Positions 11,060 through 23,915 are shown, counted from the stretch's first letter. The stretch: 64,000 nt of DNA from Diphasiastrum complanatum (GCA_029204225.1 CM055097.1:3566620-3630619), one strand, 5' to 3'. Notes: a model not told the origin generated them from the sequence alone. Program-made: numbers and translations.

Positions 11060-12600
11060 TTCGAGGAAGCGATTGAGAGTCCAAAAAAGGACAAATGGGT
11101 CTAAGCCATTAACAAAGAGATGGAGTCCATGAGGAAGAACCAGGTTTGGACGTTGGAGCCATTACCACATAAGCGCAAGACTGTTAAATGCAAATGGGTC
11201 TTCAATACGGACCAGATGGGGATGTGACAAAATACAAGACAAGATTGGTAGCAAAAGGTTTCTCTCAGAGATATGGTATTGACTACTCTGAAACCTTCTC
11301 TCCTGTCATCAAACATTCGTCCCTACATCTATTATTTGCATATGCAGCAGCTTATGACCTCAGGATCCACATTGTGGACGAGAAGACAGCCTTCTTGCAT
11401 GTCGAACCAGACGAAGAGGTCTATATGGATCAACCCCCATGATATGTCTCAAATTCACTTCCTAACTATGCATGCAGAATGCATAGAAGCATCTACGATC
11501 TGAAACAATCAGCTCGACAATGGTACAAGAAGAAAGATCAAGCCCTGAAATCATTAGGATTCAAGCCTCTATTGGCTAATTCCAATGTATATGTTAGAGT
11601 TACAGATGGGCAGATCATCATTGTGGCTGTGTATGTGGACGACGCTCTGATACTTTGCAGGAGTGAGCAACTAATAGTTGAAGTAAAGACAGACATCTCG
11701 AAACATTTCGAGATAGTGGATCTGGGAGAAGCCAGGTGCTACCTAGGCTTACAAATTGAAAGGGACTACGAAGGATGTAAGTTATACCTTCACCAGTCCA
11801 AATACACCCAGAAGATCCTAGAGGACTTTGGACTGCTGAACTACAAAGGAGCAAACACTACAATGCTCGCAGGGACGGTGCTGACGAATGATGACTGTCC
11901 AAAAACTGAGGAGGAAGGAGAACAAATGCAGCTCACACCTTACAGGAAGCTGATAGGATCACTGATGTACCTTGTAGACAACACATGTCCTGATATTGCT
12001 TATGCAGTATTCAGGATGAGCCAATTCTGCACGAATCTAGGCTCGACACATTGGAAGATTTGCAAAGCGAATTTGGCAATATCTTCAATTAACGAGGGAT
12101 TATGGCTTGTGTTATTTTCATGATGTAGGTTTCAGGATACTTTCCTACAACGATGCTAGTTGGGCATCTCTCAAGGATGATTGTAAAAGCATCTGAGGAG
12201 GATGCACCATCGCATCAGGAGCAGTAGTTCTCTGGGTCAGCAAGAAGCAGACTGTTGTAGCCCAGGTATCCTGCGAAGCAGAGTACGTTGCAGCAGCAAA
12301 GATGGCCAATGAAATAATCTGGCTAAGGCAATTCCTGGACGAATTGGGCGAAACAAAGAACGAGCCCCTGGTCTTGCAGATAGACAACACCACTGCAATA
12401 CACCTGAGGAAAGATCTCGTGTTCAATTCTAGAACGAAGCACATTGCGATCAAGTACCACTTGATCAGAGATCTAATTGAAAAGAAGATGTTGCAAACCA
12501 CCTTCATCGGAACGAAAGACATGGTTGCTGACATCTTCACCAAAGCTCTGGACAAAGGACTCTTTGAGAGACAAAGGACCAGTCTCAGGATTGTAAAGCT
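11060..12600 (+). pseudogene. A1 reverse transcriptase and RNase H
   Basis: Fragments read KDKWV-AINKEMESMRKN, KYKTRLVAKGFSQRYGIDY, RMHRSIYDLKQSARQWYKKK, then the catalytic box VAVYVDDALILC at about 11625. RNase H follows with YNDASWASLKDD, KKQTVVAQVSCEAEYVAAA and the terminal DMVADIFTKALDKGLFE. A stop replaces a Gly/Arg codon near 11441, a frameshift lies near 11200, and another lies before RNase H (about 12100). The order RT then RNase H after integrase is diagnostic of Ty1/copia. Confidence 0.92.
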
Positions 12601-12610
12601 ATCATGCTTT

Positions 12611-12620
12611 GAGAGGGAGC
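12611..12620 (+). promoter_or_regulatory. Polypurine tract of A1
   Basis: GAGAGGGAGC directly before the 3' LTR start TGAAGG. The identical tract precedes the 3' LTR of A4 at 51731-51740. Confidence 0.85.
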
Positions 12621-13573
12621 TGAAGGAACAAAACGTTTATGTTTACAAAGCCTTGCTCGCTTTCAGCCCTCAACTTGATGAAGATGTACGCGAACACGAA
12701 AGTCAGGAGACACGAAACACGAAAAGTTTTGCGAACACAAAAGTCAAAGGAGACGATCACGAACAGTTCGCGAACACGAAAGATTCACGAATGAGAATCT
12801 TTTGTGGTCTGGCATGAGAATCCTTTGCGGTCCAATACGAGAGAAAGGCAAACGAGCAAAACGAAATCAACAACGGAAACGAAACCAACAACGTGACACG
12901 ACAAATGTCACGAAACCCATTTTGCCCTCACGCTCCAAAGAGTACCAGCAAAAATCACGCAAGTACCCAGAAGTACAAAAATCTGATCTGATGGCATGAC
13001 GTCAGCAGATACTCCCTAGGTCGTGGTTAATATGCCACTATTGTAATTCCCTAATTAGTTGTAAATGCTTAATCACTCATAATCTTAGATTTACATAGAG
13101 TGACTATACTTACTGGATTATACTTAACATATAGATTATCAGAGAGCACACATACATAGTAATGTAGAAGTCTGATGCAATCAAGACGCAATACAGACAA
13201 AAAGTCCGCTTGCGTGTGAGACGAGCTCTGTGATCAGGATTCATAGCGATCCAAAGTCCGCTAGTAAGCAAGACATACATCCGTGAGAGAAGCATCTCTC
13301 TCACGCCAATGCACTGCGTGGATTTGCATGCAATGCTTGAAGAATCAGAGAAGGAAAATCAGTAGACGATATCGTAGCCTTTGCGCACATGTCAATTTTC
13401 TCATTGTGTTTGATCTCGAATGCAAATGCTTCTGCTGTTATTTTGTGTGTCTGAGTTCTCTTGTTCATTTTAATTTTGCATCTTGGTTGAAACTATGTTG
13501 AATGCTGCATTCATTTTATAAACGTAGATCAGCAGTGCCTAACTAATTTTGGAGTACTGTAGGAGTGATTCAG
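12621..13573 (+). repeat. 3' LTR of copia A1 (clipped)
   Basis: Matches the 5' LTR from its first base (TGAAGGAACAAAACG) through GGAGTGATTCAG, after which copia RT sequence of a different family begins. Confidence 0.88.
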
Positions 13574-13574
13574 C

Positions 13575-14580
13575 TTGACTCTGATTGCGTTAGCAGCCGC
13601 GGAAGACCTCAAAATGCACCAAATGGATGTCAAGGCAACATTTCTCAACGACAATGTCGAAGAGGAGTTGTATACCTTCCAACTGAAAGGATTCGAAGTC
13701 AAAGGCCAAGAACACAAAGTGTGCAAGCTACACAAAGCAATCTACGGTCTAAAACAGGCCGCGAGAGCATGGGTCGATAGAATCAACTCTTATCTCATTC
13801 AATTGGGATTTGCAAACAATTCAGCTGACTGTAATGTTTATTCAAAGCATATAGGCACCAATTCAATTCACATGGCTCTTTACGTAGATGATGCATTTAT
13901 TCTGTCTAACGACACTTCTCTACTGCACACTACTAAGAGTGATCTGTCAAAGGAATTTGACATGACTGATTTAGGAGTTGTTCATTCTTTGCTAGAAATT
14001 CGCATTACTAGAGGTAGACTTCATCTATCTTAGCCAGCAGACATATCTAACTTGGCATTTTAGGAAAGTTTCATATGTCTGATTGCAAACCAATTGATGT
14101 CCCAATGGATCCAAGTGTATAACTAACTACACCTTCTTATGCTGAGATTGATAGTGAAGTATTCGACTTAGCAAAGTACCCTTATCATTCACTAATCGGA
14201 TCTCTAATGTATGCAATGTTGTGTACTAGACCAGATTTAACATACACTATTAGCACGTTAAGTCAATTCATGTCTAATCCTAGGATCTCTCATTGGAAAG
14301 CATTGAAGAGAGTGATGAATACATTCAAAGAAGTTTAGATCACATTTTATGTTATGATGGAAATGCCATCGACCCACTCGTCCTGCAAGGCTACTCCAAC
14401 TCAGATTGGGGAGGAACAGTCTCGACCAGAAAATCTACCTCCAGGTTCTGTTTTTATCTGGTAGGGGGACCGATTTCGTGGAAGTCAAGGAGGCAGAAAT
14501 CAGTTGCGCTTTCTTCGACAGAGGCAGAATACATCGCAACATGCCAAGCTTTAAAAGAAGCTGTATGGATCAGGTTATTA
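13575..14580 (+). pseudogene. Copia fragment (RT to RNase H), second family
   Basis: RT begins mid-domain with MHQMDVKATFLNDNVEEE, continues CKLHKAIYGLKQAARAW and ALYVDDAFILSND (catalytic YVDD present), then DMTDLGVVHSLLEIRI. A stop and frameshift follow at about 14033, and the frame resumes as PYHSLIGSLMYAMLCTRPDL and QGYSNSDWGG / KSRRQKSVALSSTEAEYIA (RNase H). The left edge cuts the 3' LTR of A1; the right edge is replaced by gypsy RT sequence at about 14580. It has no LTR of its own here. Confidence 0.88.
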
Positions 14581-15250
14581 CTTTACGAAAGCACTTCTTC
14601 ACAAATACTACGATAGTTTCACATGGAATTATCCTAAGTTGAAGGGCATATTGCAAGATGTGGTTCACACCATTCCACTGTTGATGAGACACAACCCGCA
14701 ATAAGTAGGCCATATCGGTCTAATCCACACTATGCCCAACTAATTTAAGAGAAATTGACCAAAATTCTATATGTAGGTTTCATCTATGAGATGGAACACA
14801 TAGATTGTGTATTGCCAATCATGGTGGTGCCTAAAAAAAATGGTAAACTTAGAATATGTGTGAATTACAAGAAGCTTAACACCATTACCAAGAAGGATCA
14901 TTTTTCTTTACCATTTATAGAATATGTATAAGAAAGAATAGTTGAAACTAAAGCCTATAGTCTTCTCAACGGATTTAGTGGCTATAATCAGGTGCAAATT
15001 GCTCTAGAAGATCAGTAAAAAATTGCATTCTCCATTGAGTGGAGAACATACACCTGTAGAGTAATGTCATTTGGATCCGCACTTTCCAACGGGTGATGAG
15101 CTATGCTTTCAAGGATTTTATACAAAAATTTATTGAAATCTTTATGAACAACTTGTGCGTTCACTCTCTCTAGCATTTAACCTACTTGGAAAAAAGTGTT
15201 CATCATCCGACATATCTTTGAATCCGGCAAACAAATTTACCTAAGATTGA
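14580..15250 (+). pseudogene. Ty3/gypsy RT fragment with a destroyed active site
   Basis: In shifting frames: SFTWNYPKLKGI, VVHTIPLLMRHNPQ, YRSNPHYAQLI, GFIYEMEHIDCVLPIMVVPK, KNGKLRICVNYKKLNTITKK, FSGYNQVQIALEDQ, then VMSYAFKDFIQKFIEIF followed by MNN where gypsy RTs have the catalytic MDD or LDD. Several stops interrupt it. It resembles the minus-strand RT at 4999-5982 and sits between two copia pieces. Confidence 0.85.
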
Positions 15251-15480
15251 ACTTGTTAGTATTGTGTTGGACAATTATTTGTAAAATTAACAAATCTTGT
15301 TCTGAAAGATTTATTGGTTAACTTGATAATGATCTGGATAAGGATCTAAATGTGGTGTTATACTAGTATAATTGAGATCTGCACCTGGACATTTGAGATT
15401 TCTGAATCATTGGCAATTAGCTGGAGTAGTTGGTTTACTCTTGTGGAAGTTAACTGGTAAAATGAACAGTGTGAAAAGAG
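15251..15480. other. No gene seen
   Basis: AT-rich spacer between gypsy and copia fragments, with no motif I can name. Confidence 0.4.
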
Positions 15481-15482
15481 TT

Positions 15483-17184
15483 CACCAAAACTGTTTGTTT
15501 TGTGTTTATTGGTTGTAAGATCCCAAGAGTGGTTCATCAGTCGATTCCTCCCAGAAGATCAAGCCGAGTGCGCACACAACCCACAAGGTATACTCCTGAG
15601 TCTGCATGTCTCTTGATACAGGAATCGACAACAGTCAAAGAGGCACTCAGCCAACCAGATTCTGATCTCTGGAGAGAAGCCATGGACAGAGAGTATTCCT
15701 CTCTGATCAAAAACCAGACATGGTCACAAGTCGAAGCTCCTATTGGCTGCAATATCATTGATTGCAAATGGATCTTCAAGATCAAGCACAAATCCAATGG
15801 AGCAATTGACCGAAGGAAGGAAAGACTGGTAGCATGAGGATTCACTCAGATCCCCAACGTCGACTACAGTGAGATTTCTAGTCCAGTAGTCAAAAGCCCT
15901 CCTATCATATGCTGCAGCTGTCGACTCGAAGTGCATCAACTTGATGTGCAAACAACTTATCTGAATGGAGATCCAGCCTGAAGGATACGTTATGGAAGGT
16001 ATGAAAAATCATGTCTGTAAACTCCATAAGGCACTCTACAACTTGCTGCCAGAGCTTGTTCAGAGGATCAACACATTCCTCATTGAACAAGGTTTCCAAC
16101 CAAGCATTGTTGATTGCAACGTCTATTCCAAGTCGGTGCAATGATCCTTCATTATCATCACCTTATACGTGGATAATACGTTGCTTTTCAGCAACAATAC
16201 CAATTTGGTCAAGGATTCTAAACAAATGCTGTGTTAGGAGTTCAGCATGACTGATCTGGGTAAAGCTCACTTCTGTCTGGGCATACAGATCCACAGAGAC
16301 AGAGCGAGATGACTGATCTATATCACTCAACAAAGTATCTTCACAATGTTTTGATAGATACAATCTAATGAATTGTAAGTCAGCTCACTCACCGATGGAT
16401 CTAGGCCTGCGGTCAAAGGACCAATGTCCCTAGACCAAGCAAGAAGAGGAGCAGATGAGAGAGTATCCTTATCGATCGATACTTGGATCTCTCATGTACA
16501 CAATGGTCTGTACAAGACCTGGCATCTCTTCAGCCAATATATGGCTAATCTTGGCATTACCCATTGGAAGTTCTCATAAGAGTCATGAGGTATATTCGGG
16601 CTACCATGGACTAGTGCATCTGGAGTAAAGTCTCTGATGGCGAGTAAAGTGCAGAGTGCGAGTAATGGGCATCGACGAGCAACAGTGCCTTCATCAGCTC
16701 AGTGGATATTCTGATGCAAGCTGAGGATGATATGTAGACAATTGTAAATCCACATCTGGATTTACATTCTTCTTCAATGGCGGTCCTATCTCATGGAACA
16801 ATTGTAAGCAAACCTCTATCACTCTATCTTCTACAGAAGCACAATAATTGCTGCTTCTCAATCTATTAAAAAAGCATTTTGGTTGAGAAATTTACTGTCA
16901 GACATTAATTTGTATCAATACAGCCCTACAATTATATTATGTGATAATTAGAGTGCTATTGCCTTATCGGCCAACCCTAGATTTCACTCTAGTTGTAAGC
17001 ACATTGAAATCAGATATCACTACATCAGGGGTAAGGTTCTCAACAAGGAGGTAAGCTTAACGTACTGTAGAATGCAGGACATGGTTGCAGATATATTCAC
17101 GAAGGCATTAAGTGTTAATGCACACAACAAGTTTTGTGCATTGCTTAGTCTGAAGAGCAACGCATTCACAAATCCAGATTAAGC
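15483..17184 (+). pseudogene. Copia fragment (RT to RNase H end), third family
   Basis: Begins in the integrase-RT linker (RRSSRVRTQPTRYTPES), then EALSQPDSDLWREAMDREYS, NIIDCKWIFKIKHKSNGAID, CKLHKALYN, and an RT box read as TLYVDNTLLFSN, where the second catalytic Asp is Asn. RNase H is heavily broken, but its end MVADIFTKALSVNAHNKFCA is readable at about 17079-17140, followed by a stop and a G-rich polypurine tract. Confidence 0.85.
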
Positions 17185-17185
17185 G

Positions 17186-17207
17186 GTGGGGGTGGGGGGG
17201 GGGGGGT
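17186..17207 (+). promoter_or_regulatory. G-rich polypurine tract
   Basis: GGTGGGGGTGGGGGGGGGGG runs directly into TGTTGGATTT, the apparent LTR start. This is the plus-strand primer position for the copia fragment on its left. Confidence 0.75.
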
Positions 17208-18440
17208 GTTGGATTTATTTCCTCTACTCTCCTAAATCCTATGTTAATCTGTCTCCATTCATGTTTGATGTATTTTTCCTATGTTGTCGCACAGTTTGCA
17301 TATCTACATGTAAAATAAGACAGACGAATAAAACGCGACTGTCTGCATAAATACAAATAAATTTCCATAGGCAAAAAGGGACGCGAAAAAGACGACACTG
17401 TTCTACAAATGCCAAAAGGTGTCCTTATAGAAAAGTGAAGGTACCCTGTAAATCAGTTTTTAAGGCGTTTGTCAGAGTGTCACATTTTTCGCATTTTCAC
17501 CAACGTTATTCTTCGCGAAGGCTGACGTCGCGACCTTCTCATGCTCATCCCATGCAACTGTGCAATCAGATTTGACAACGACAGCAGCCACCCACGATCT
17601 CCCACAGACAACACATCCACTTTTTACTTTCTTCATCTGCACACCTGTAAAAAATTATGTATATATATAGAATACCATCTGCATATTCAAGAAGATGTAT
17701 AACAACATCAGAGCAAAACATCATTGATAATTAGAGACAGACATTGTAGATGCTTTTGCGCATCGATTCTTTTTTTTTCCAAATCTGTATTGTTAGTAAT
17801 AGGTTTATCACTTTTACACATTGTGTGATTAGCTTTGTGAAGCACGCGGTTTCGTCCGCTATTGTCTTGTGCTCACCTCCATTATTGACCTTTATATTTC
17901 GCCGTACTTAATCTGATTACAGCTCTGTTTGTTTTGCGTTCAGATTTGTGTCAATATTGCAATGCTTTGCTACATTCTGTCTGACTTTCTTATTGCTTAA
18001 TCTGGTAGTCTGCTCTTCGCGAATTATTATTAGTCTAGCTGTTCGCAACTAACATTTAGTCTTGTCTTTCGCGACTAATTCGCGACTGATAATCAGTCTA
18101 GCTATTTGCGAATAATTTGCGACTAATAATTTGTCTAGCTGTTTGCGACAAATTATCTTTCTGATATTTTTTTGATGCTTAATGTTTGGCTACGTAATCA
18201 GCTCGAACATGATTTATATCACTAACGTTCTGTTCGTGTCTGATAGGCGTAGTCATGCTTAAGGAAAGAGTGAGATAGCTTCTTCCGCTGTGCACAAACA
18301 CTTTCCATTCAAGTTCGTTTCTTTTTCGAGTTTCGAGTTTCGAGTTCGCTTCTTTTACATGTTCCTTTCTTTTCGAGCTATTTTCGTTTCTCACACCCCT
18401 CTTTCCCAACACTCTCTTCTCCTCTTGCTTTCACATGGCA
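17208..18440 (+). repeat. Probable 3' LTR of the third copia family (end uncertain)
   Basis: Starts TGTTGGATTTATTTCC after the purine tract. It contains words also seen at 56100-56450 (GTCTGCATAAAT, GCGACACTG), which suggests a related LTR there. At 18015-18160 a phrase of the type TCGCGACTAATAATnAGTCT-AGCTGT repeats about four times. No second full copy is in the window, so the right boundary is a guess. Confidence 0.55.
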
Positions 18441-19730
18441 TGGCTCGGGGGCTAGATCCGGATTGATCTAGGTTTGGTTGGGAGGTTTGGCTCCTACATG
18501 TCTCATGTCGTGTTTTCCTATCCTCATCTTAGGAGTTTTCCCTAGTGGTCTTTCCAGATATTCCATGAACTATCAGGTGAGCTACCATGATAAAAACTTA
18601 TCAAATTTTTAAATATGTAGCCATAGCAAGTCTTCATTAATTGATACATCAATGATGAATTCATGCAATGATAGCTACTTCAAATGAATATGAAGATAAG
18701 TGACATAACAATTTGATTTATATTTTCCTTGAACATAGAAGAATATTCAACAAGGAGAGGCTCCTTGAAAAAGGCTCTCTATAAACATTGATCTCACCAA
18801 CTTGGCTTCCATTTGAGCTCATATATTTCAGTCCCATGCAATAGTCTCTGAAAGCCATACAGATTCCTCTTCCATCAAAATATCATCTATACAATCGAAA
18901 GTAATGTATAATATTATAACATAATATGCTTTGATAATTTTTTTGCAAATAGAAGAGACTTTCAAAAGAGGCTCTAATTGAGTAAAGTGTAATAAGGAAC
19001 TTCCAAGTTTGAGCTTGAGTAGAACTTTTGCGATTCACCTTGTCACTAGCATCATACATCAAATGTGATGATTATGTATGCTTAGACCCCATTGATTGTT
19101 GTAGCATTGCGCAATATCTAATCGATTACATAGACTTTGTTATTCAACATAAAAGCAACTATCTACTTTTCATAAGCATGAAACATCGGTTTTACCATCT
19201 TTTCAAAATCTTATTGTAGACGAAAGCATTAGTATGCTCACTCGCGTTGGGAATCACAAATAGGAGTCATCCCTTTTTTTTTCTAACTAGTCTTAAATTT
19301 TGAAATGATCCTTACAATACTTTCCACAATAAGGCAAACAAGAGCAACCACTCAAAAGTTTAGATTCATTAGAATGATTTCAACGATATGTTTTTATTCA
19401 TTCTTTCCATTGCAAAAGGAAAAATGTGCGAAATAATCTTGAATTGTCCAAAAAGGCATGATGGTTGATGGCTCCTTTCAAGACCTCAAGGTTCCATTGA
19501 ATAAACAATAATGCTTTGCTAATACCTTTTCTAGCAAAGAATACACTTCAATGCAACTCTTGCGATATATTATTGTGAATAGCAGGTCGAGAAAATTGAT
19601 GGCAAGTGTTGGTAAATAATATATGTAAAATCAAAATATGAATTGATATTTGATCATGGAGACTTTCAATGGAAGCAAACAGATATATTGTAAAAGGTAC
19701 CATAAGTTTATGCTGAAAGCACGATACATA
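18441..19730. other. AT-rich, no gene seen
   Basis: Only short frames of low-complexity composition. No transposon motif recognised. Confidence 0.45.
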
Positions 19731-19821
19731 TTTTTACTTAAAATGGATTTTGATTATGATGAGGTTTTCTGATGCATAAGAGCAAAGAGTGAAGTGCAAA
19801 TGTACATGTTGAATATTCTTG

Positions 19822-20607
19822 TCAAATTGTGCTTTCATTCCTCCTATCAAATTGCTTACATATTTGGCAATACTTGATTTTACGGCCAAAGAGGGAGTCC
19901 CCAACATCGAGATCCGCACCAAGAACTTCTGGAACATAACTGTCTTGGCTCGATCCAGCAACATCCTCCATAGGTCCCTTAGCTTTAGCACATAAAACTT
20001 TTTTTCGACCACGATGAACAAGCTCAACAGTCTCAGCTTCGGGATTAGCCATTGAAGTAGAAGCTTGCATGCTTGATGTCAAATACTTTGTGAAAACATG
20101 AATCAAATTGAAGTCTTTCGATAAGCAATAGAAATTTCTTTTCTCAACGAGACAGGAGAGTTTCACACAACAAAATGACTCCAAGAAACACAACTCCTTC
20201 AATGATCTCTTATTTTTGATCTTGAAAAGAATTTTCGAAGCATCATCCTCGTCATAATAAATATTTCTAACATGTCCAAGCATCTTTGGTTCTCTGAAAT
20301 CATCCGATCCCTTTTTTTGTGACATAACAATGCAAAGTTTGTCACCTTTTAACATCGCGCACCACAACTATGCCTTGTAGGAATATAAAGTGATCAGTTT
20401 TTCATGAATCTCTTCAGCAGCTATCCTCTTCGATGGAAGCTCATGGTCGATTGAGATCTTTGAAGGTTCTTCCCCTTCACCAAGTGGGTGACTCATTCTA
20501 CATTTCTTATGGGTTACCTTTGGTGTTACAAATCCATCCGAAACCCTAAATTTGAGTTTATGTATTGGTTTGTAATGACAAAAAAGAGAAACTAATTTTA
20601 GTTTCAA
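19822..20607 (-). pseudogene. Unrecognised coding-like frame with one TAG
   Basis: One frame from ATG 20607 to 19822 has a single TAG at 20368-20370, between LITLYSYKA and LWCAMLKGD. The peptide is protein-like and probably partly globular: IAAEEIHEKLITLYSYKA, LWCAMLKGDKLCIVMSQKKG, FREPKMLGHVRNIYYDEDDA, SLKELCFLESFCCVKLSCLV. The last third may contain an unspliced intron, judging by lower complexity around FNLIHVFTKYLT. It ends with KYCQICKQF. I do not recognise the family. The single stop (a Gln, Trp or Lys codon one change away) suggests a young pseudogene or a sequencing error. Confidence 0.5.
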
Positions 20608-20804
20608 AATAATGATTTCTTTCTTAAATAATATGAGATATTCTAGACCATCAAATTAGAATATGAAACTTTCCTAACTCTTTGTAGTAATATCCTTAAA
20701 AGTACATCGAAAATCGTAAAAATGTGTCACTAAAACAACACTACAGATAAAATTAAACGATACCATGTTTTGACTAATGGTTTCAATTATACAGATTGGT
20801 ACAT

Positions 20805-21010
20805 GACATCGATATCCAATATCAATTTTTTGTATCATTTGTCACCTTTGATACTACAAAACGACACCGCATATCGATCTGAGATATCAATTCTACATAA
20901 TGATTTTGAAGATCGATATCGGGTATCGATCTCCCATATCATTTGTTATCCCAAATTAGATAATGATACTTGAAATCGATACGTGGTATCGATATCTTGT
21001 ATCATAATTA
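20805..21010. repeat. Cluster of ATCGATAY / GATATCGAT words forming inverted repeats
   Basis: GATCGATA at 20911-20918 is mirrored by TATCGATC at 20924-20931, and ATCGATAC at 20975-20982 by GTATCGAT at 20986-20993 with a 3-base loop. Further GATATC/TATCGAT words occur at about 20808-20885. Non-coding. Confidence 0.6.
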
Positions 21011-21078
21011 CAAGTGAGAAGGTAATATATCACTTTTGATATCAAAAGTAAGACTGCCTTGGTTTTTTATGAGACAAA

Positions 21079-21399
21079 GCCTCTGAGGCTTTACGAAAGT
21101 ATGAGCAATTGTTCCAACTTGCTTTCAGAACTGGTGCTATTTGGGATCTGTAGGATGAAATATTTATGTTGTGGGAGAAAAGTGAGATCAAGGGGCAAAG
21201 GCGAGCTAAAATTAAAGATGATCCCTCAATTGCGCTGCTTAAGAAAGATAGAACAAAAGATGCGTCCATCAAAACATTGTCAGACGATATGAAGATTACA
21301 TACTGGAGATCTATGCAGGGCATCAAGAACGAAAAAAATTATTATTTCGATTCTTTCTCGAGTGAAGTCCTTAGATTTGTCATTAGAGAAAATGGATAA
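21079..21399 (+). pseudogene. Unrecognised coding-like frame with one TAG
   Basis: Reads ASEALRKYEQLFQLAFRTGA, IWDL, TAG, DEIFMLWEKSEIKGQRRAKI, SDDMKITYWRSMQGIKN, SSEVLRFVIRENG, stop. Charged, protein-like and helical. No family recognised. It lies head-to-head with the broken minus-strand frame at 19822-20607, with the ATCGATAY cluster between them. Confidence 0.35.
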
Positions 21400-23640
21400 T
21401 GAGTTTTAGCAGTAAGTTAACTCCGAAAGTAATGCAATTTTTTCTTTTTAGATTTGATTTGTTTATTTTGACAATCATGTTTATTTATGTTCATCTATGA
21501 ATTGCATGCATAAAACATATATGAGGATGCAAGAGCAAATGATGTTTAGACTAAACTGCTCCTCTGAAACAAGTGCTAAAGGACTATTCTCAATCCAGTC
21601 CTAAGGAGGCACTGAAGCAATTTTATATTGCTTTCAAGAATATTGTGAATTTGAATGTTTTATCTTGCTAATATGATATCATTGTGGTGACTTCTCATCA
21701 AATGTGCTTTCATATTTGCATGCTAATATCGAGGAACTTGTTTTTTGGTTCATGTCAAAAATCAAGAGCTAGTACATATGTCTTTTTGGTGAAGAATTTG
21801 AGGAGATTGGTCTCCAAATTGTGTAGAATTTCCTGCATTGTCTTGCTTGTTTGAATGATGATATGACCAATTTTTTATGTATCCTTAGTGTTGTATTTAC
21901 TAACTTTTTTCATTATGTGTGCAAAATAGATCCTCAACCATATTTGAATCTCTCTAGTATTTTGAAGATCATTGTAATGCATTGTTGATGTGTATTTCAT
22001 TAGTTTCATGGTTACAGATTGTTTTGCCAATTTTGAGACATCTAGGTTTGTTCCTTTGTGTATGAAGCTTTCACACTTTGCCCTTGTTGTTAAAGTGTGA
22101 ATGAGATTGTGCAACATTGCTTGTACTTTTGCATTGAAACAAGTTTAGTCTACATATTTTGCTACTTTGATATGCTTTAGGCTTCTTCATTCAAGCATTG
22201 TAGTTTTATTATTGGGATATATGCCCTTACGTTTTGTTCAATTATCTATATTCTAGTAGGTTCTTCATCTATTTACCATAATTCAAGCTTGAAAAGATAT
22301 AAATCTAATGGTTTTCAAAGCTCGGCTCACCTATTGGTACCAAACCCCATTCTAGTCTACAAACGGTGACCATTTCATCATCGTATGTTTAGGCCATGAA
22401 CTGTGAAAGTGCTTGGACATGTTAGATAGCATATAAGAGTGTTTGGACATGCCACATAGTATAAGCGATTGAAGTTAATAAAGTAATGACATTGACGTTG
22501 TTGATTCGTGAGAAGCATCTTTGAAGACTTTTAGAGCTTTCACTTTGTGTTCTGTGAGTTTTGGCATGTCTTTCCCGTATGTGCATCATTGTACAAAATA
22601 AAAGTCATTTTCACGTGTATCTTAAGTACTCATTATTGTGGAGCACATTTATTTGGGTAATATTAATATGAGAATCTTTATGTACACAAATGACACCTCC
22701 ACATCTTTCTACAAAAATTGTATTTAAACTCATAACATATACAACAATAGATATCTAATAGAAATAAAATACTCTTAACTTTTGTACTTTGAAATTCTAA
22801 GTAGTCTTCACAAAAATTTCCTTGAATTTTGTTATACATATTAACTTCCTTGACATGTATACTATCCCTAGAGAACCAATTTATCATAAGAAGTAGATAA
22901 TGGTAAAGTTGATCAATGATATATAGTTGTTGCCTCCTTCTTGTGTTAACCTAGCATCCATGTTTCTTGCTAAATTCAATTTTCTCTTTCTATTATCTTT
23001 GAAGTTATGTTGCTCCTTTGCTTGTTGATTGTTGGCATTAAGGCGAATTCAAGTGAAATTCTCCAAATACAATAATGAATGTTTGGAAAGCACTAGGACT
23101 AACTAAAAATTATATCACTTTTTGCCTTTGAGCATAAATACTACTCTATTTGTCGACCAACACATTTTAGATTAGATTTGTACTAAATTGAGCTCTCCTA
23201 GAAAATTCGAGTGAGATTTATTTATTAGTTTGGGTCTAAAGGCATATTCTCTTAAACTAATATTCCCATGGTTCGCTATGACATCTAAAAAAGGGTTGCA
23301 AAGTGCTTTCTTCTACCCATCCACAAATTGGATAAGCCTCTTGTAGATTAAGATTTTATTTTCACATGATGGCTTTACATTTCTACACAAATCTCTAATG
23401 TAAAAATTTTAGCTTCCCTCAAAAATGTGTGTAATAATTACAAATTTTCCTTTTTCACATTTAAGAGTATTCCTCTATTTCCCATGATAAACTTGGCCAC
23501 AATCCTAGTAGGTTTTGATGGTTAGTCGTAGGAAGTAGTGTAAAAATTACATGTGCCACAACCACAACCAATTCAGTAGCGTAATGATAAACAAAAAATT
23601 GTTAACTCATAGAGACCTTGTATATCTTGTCATATAGGGA
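21400..23640. other. AT-rich, no gene seen
   Basis: No supported reading frame, LTR or RNA gene. Sequence composition is that of plant intergenic or old repeat DNA. Confidence 0.45.
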
Positions 23641-23915
23641 CCAATGAGAAGGAGCCATATAAAAGACTTATTTTCATTATATAGAAGACCACAATCTTGT
23701 GTATTGTGGAATCTTCTCTCCCATTTTTCAAGTTCAAGAGTTGGAGTTCGCTCCTCCTCTCTTCTTCTCCTTCTTTTCCTCTCTTTTTCTCAACTTATTC
23801 TCCTCTCCTCTGCTTTTCCTACTTCACCATGTTCTTTCTCTTCTCCTCCTCTCTTTCCTTACCCTCAACCCTACCCTTATCTTCTATCAGTTCTGTTGTA
23901 ATCCTCAACTCTAGA

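Larger units (their letters stand above)
7294..13573 (+). mobile_element. Copia retrotransposon A1, nearly complete, 3' LTR clipped
   Basis: A 991 bp 5' LTR, Met-tRNA primer site, gag, protease, integrase, RT, RNase H, purine tract and 3' LTR occur in the order usual for Ty1/copia. The 3' LTR stops at 13573, where another copia fragment begins, about 40 bp short of the full LTR. The coding region has many stops and frameshifts. The two LTRs differ at numerous positions, so the insertion is not recent. A2 (30812-36551), A3 (27194-28244) and, more distantly, A4 (46591-52178) are relatives. Confidence 0.92.
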
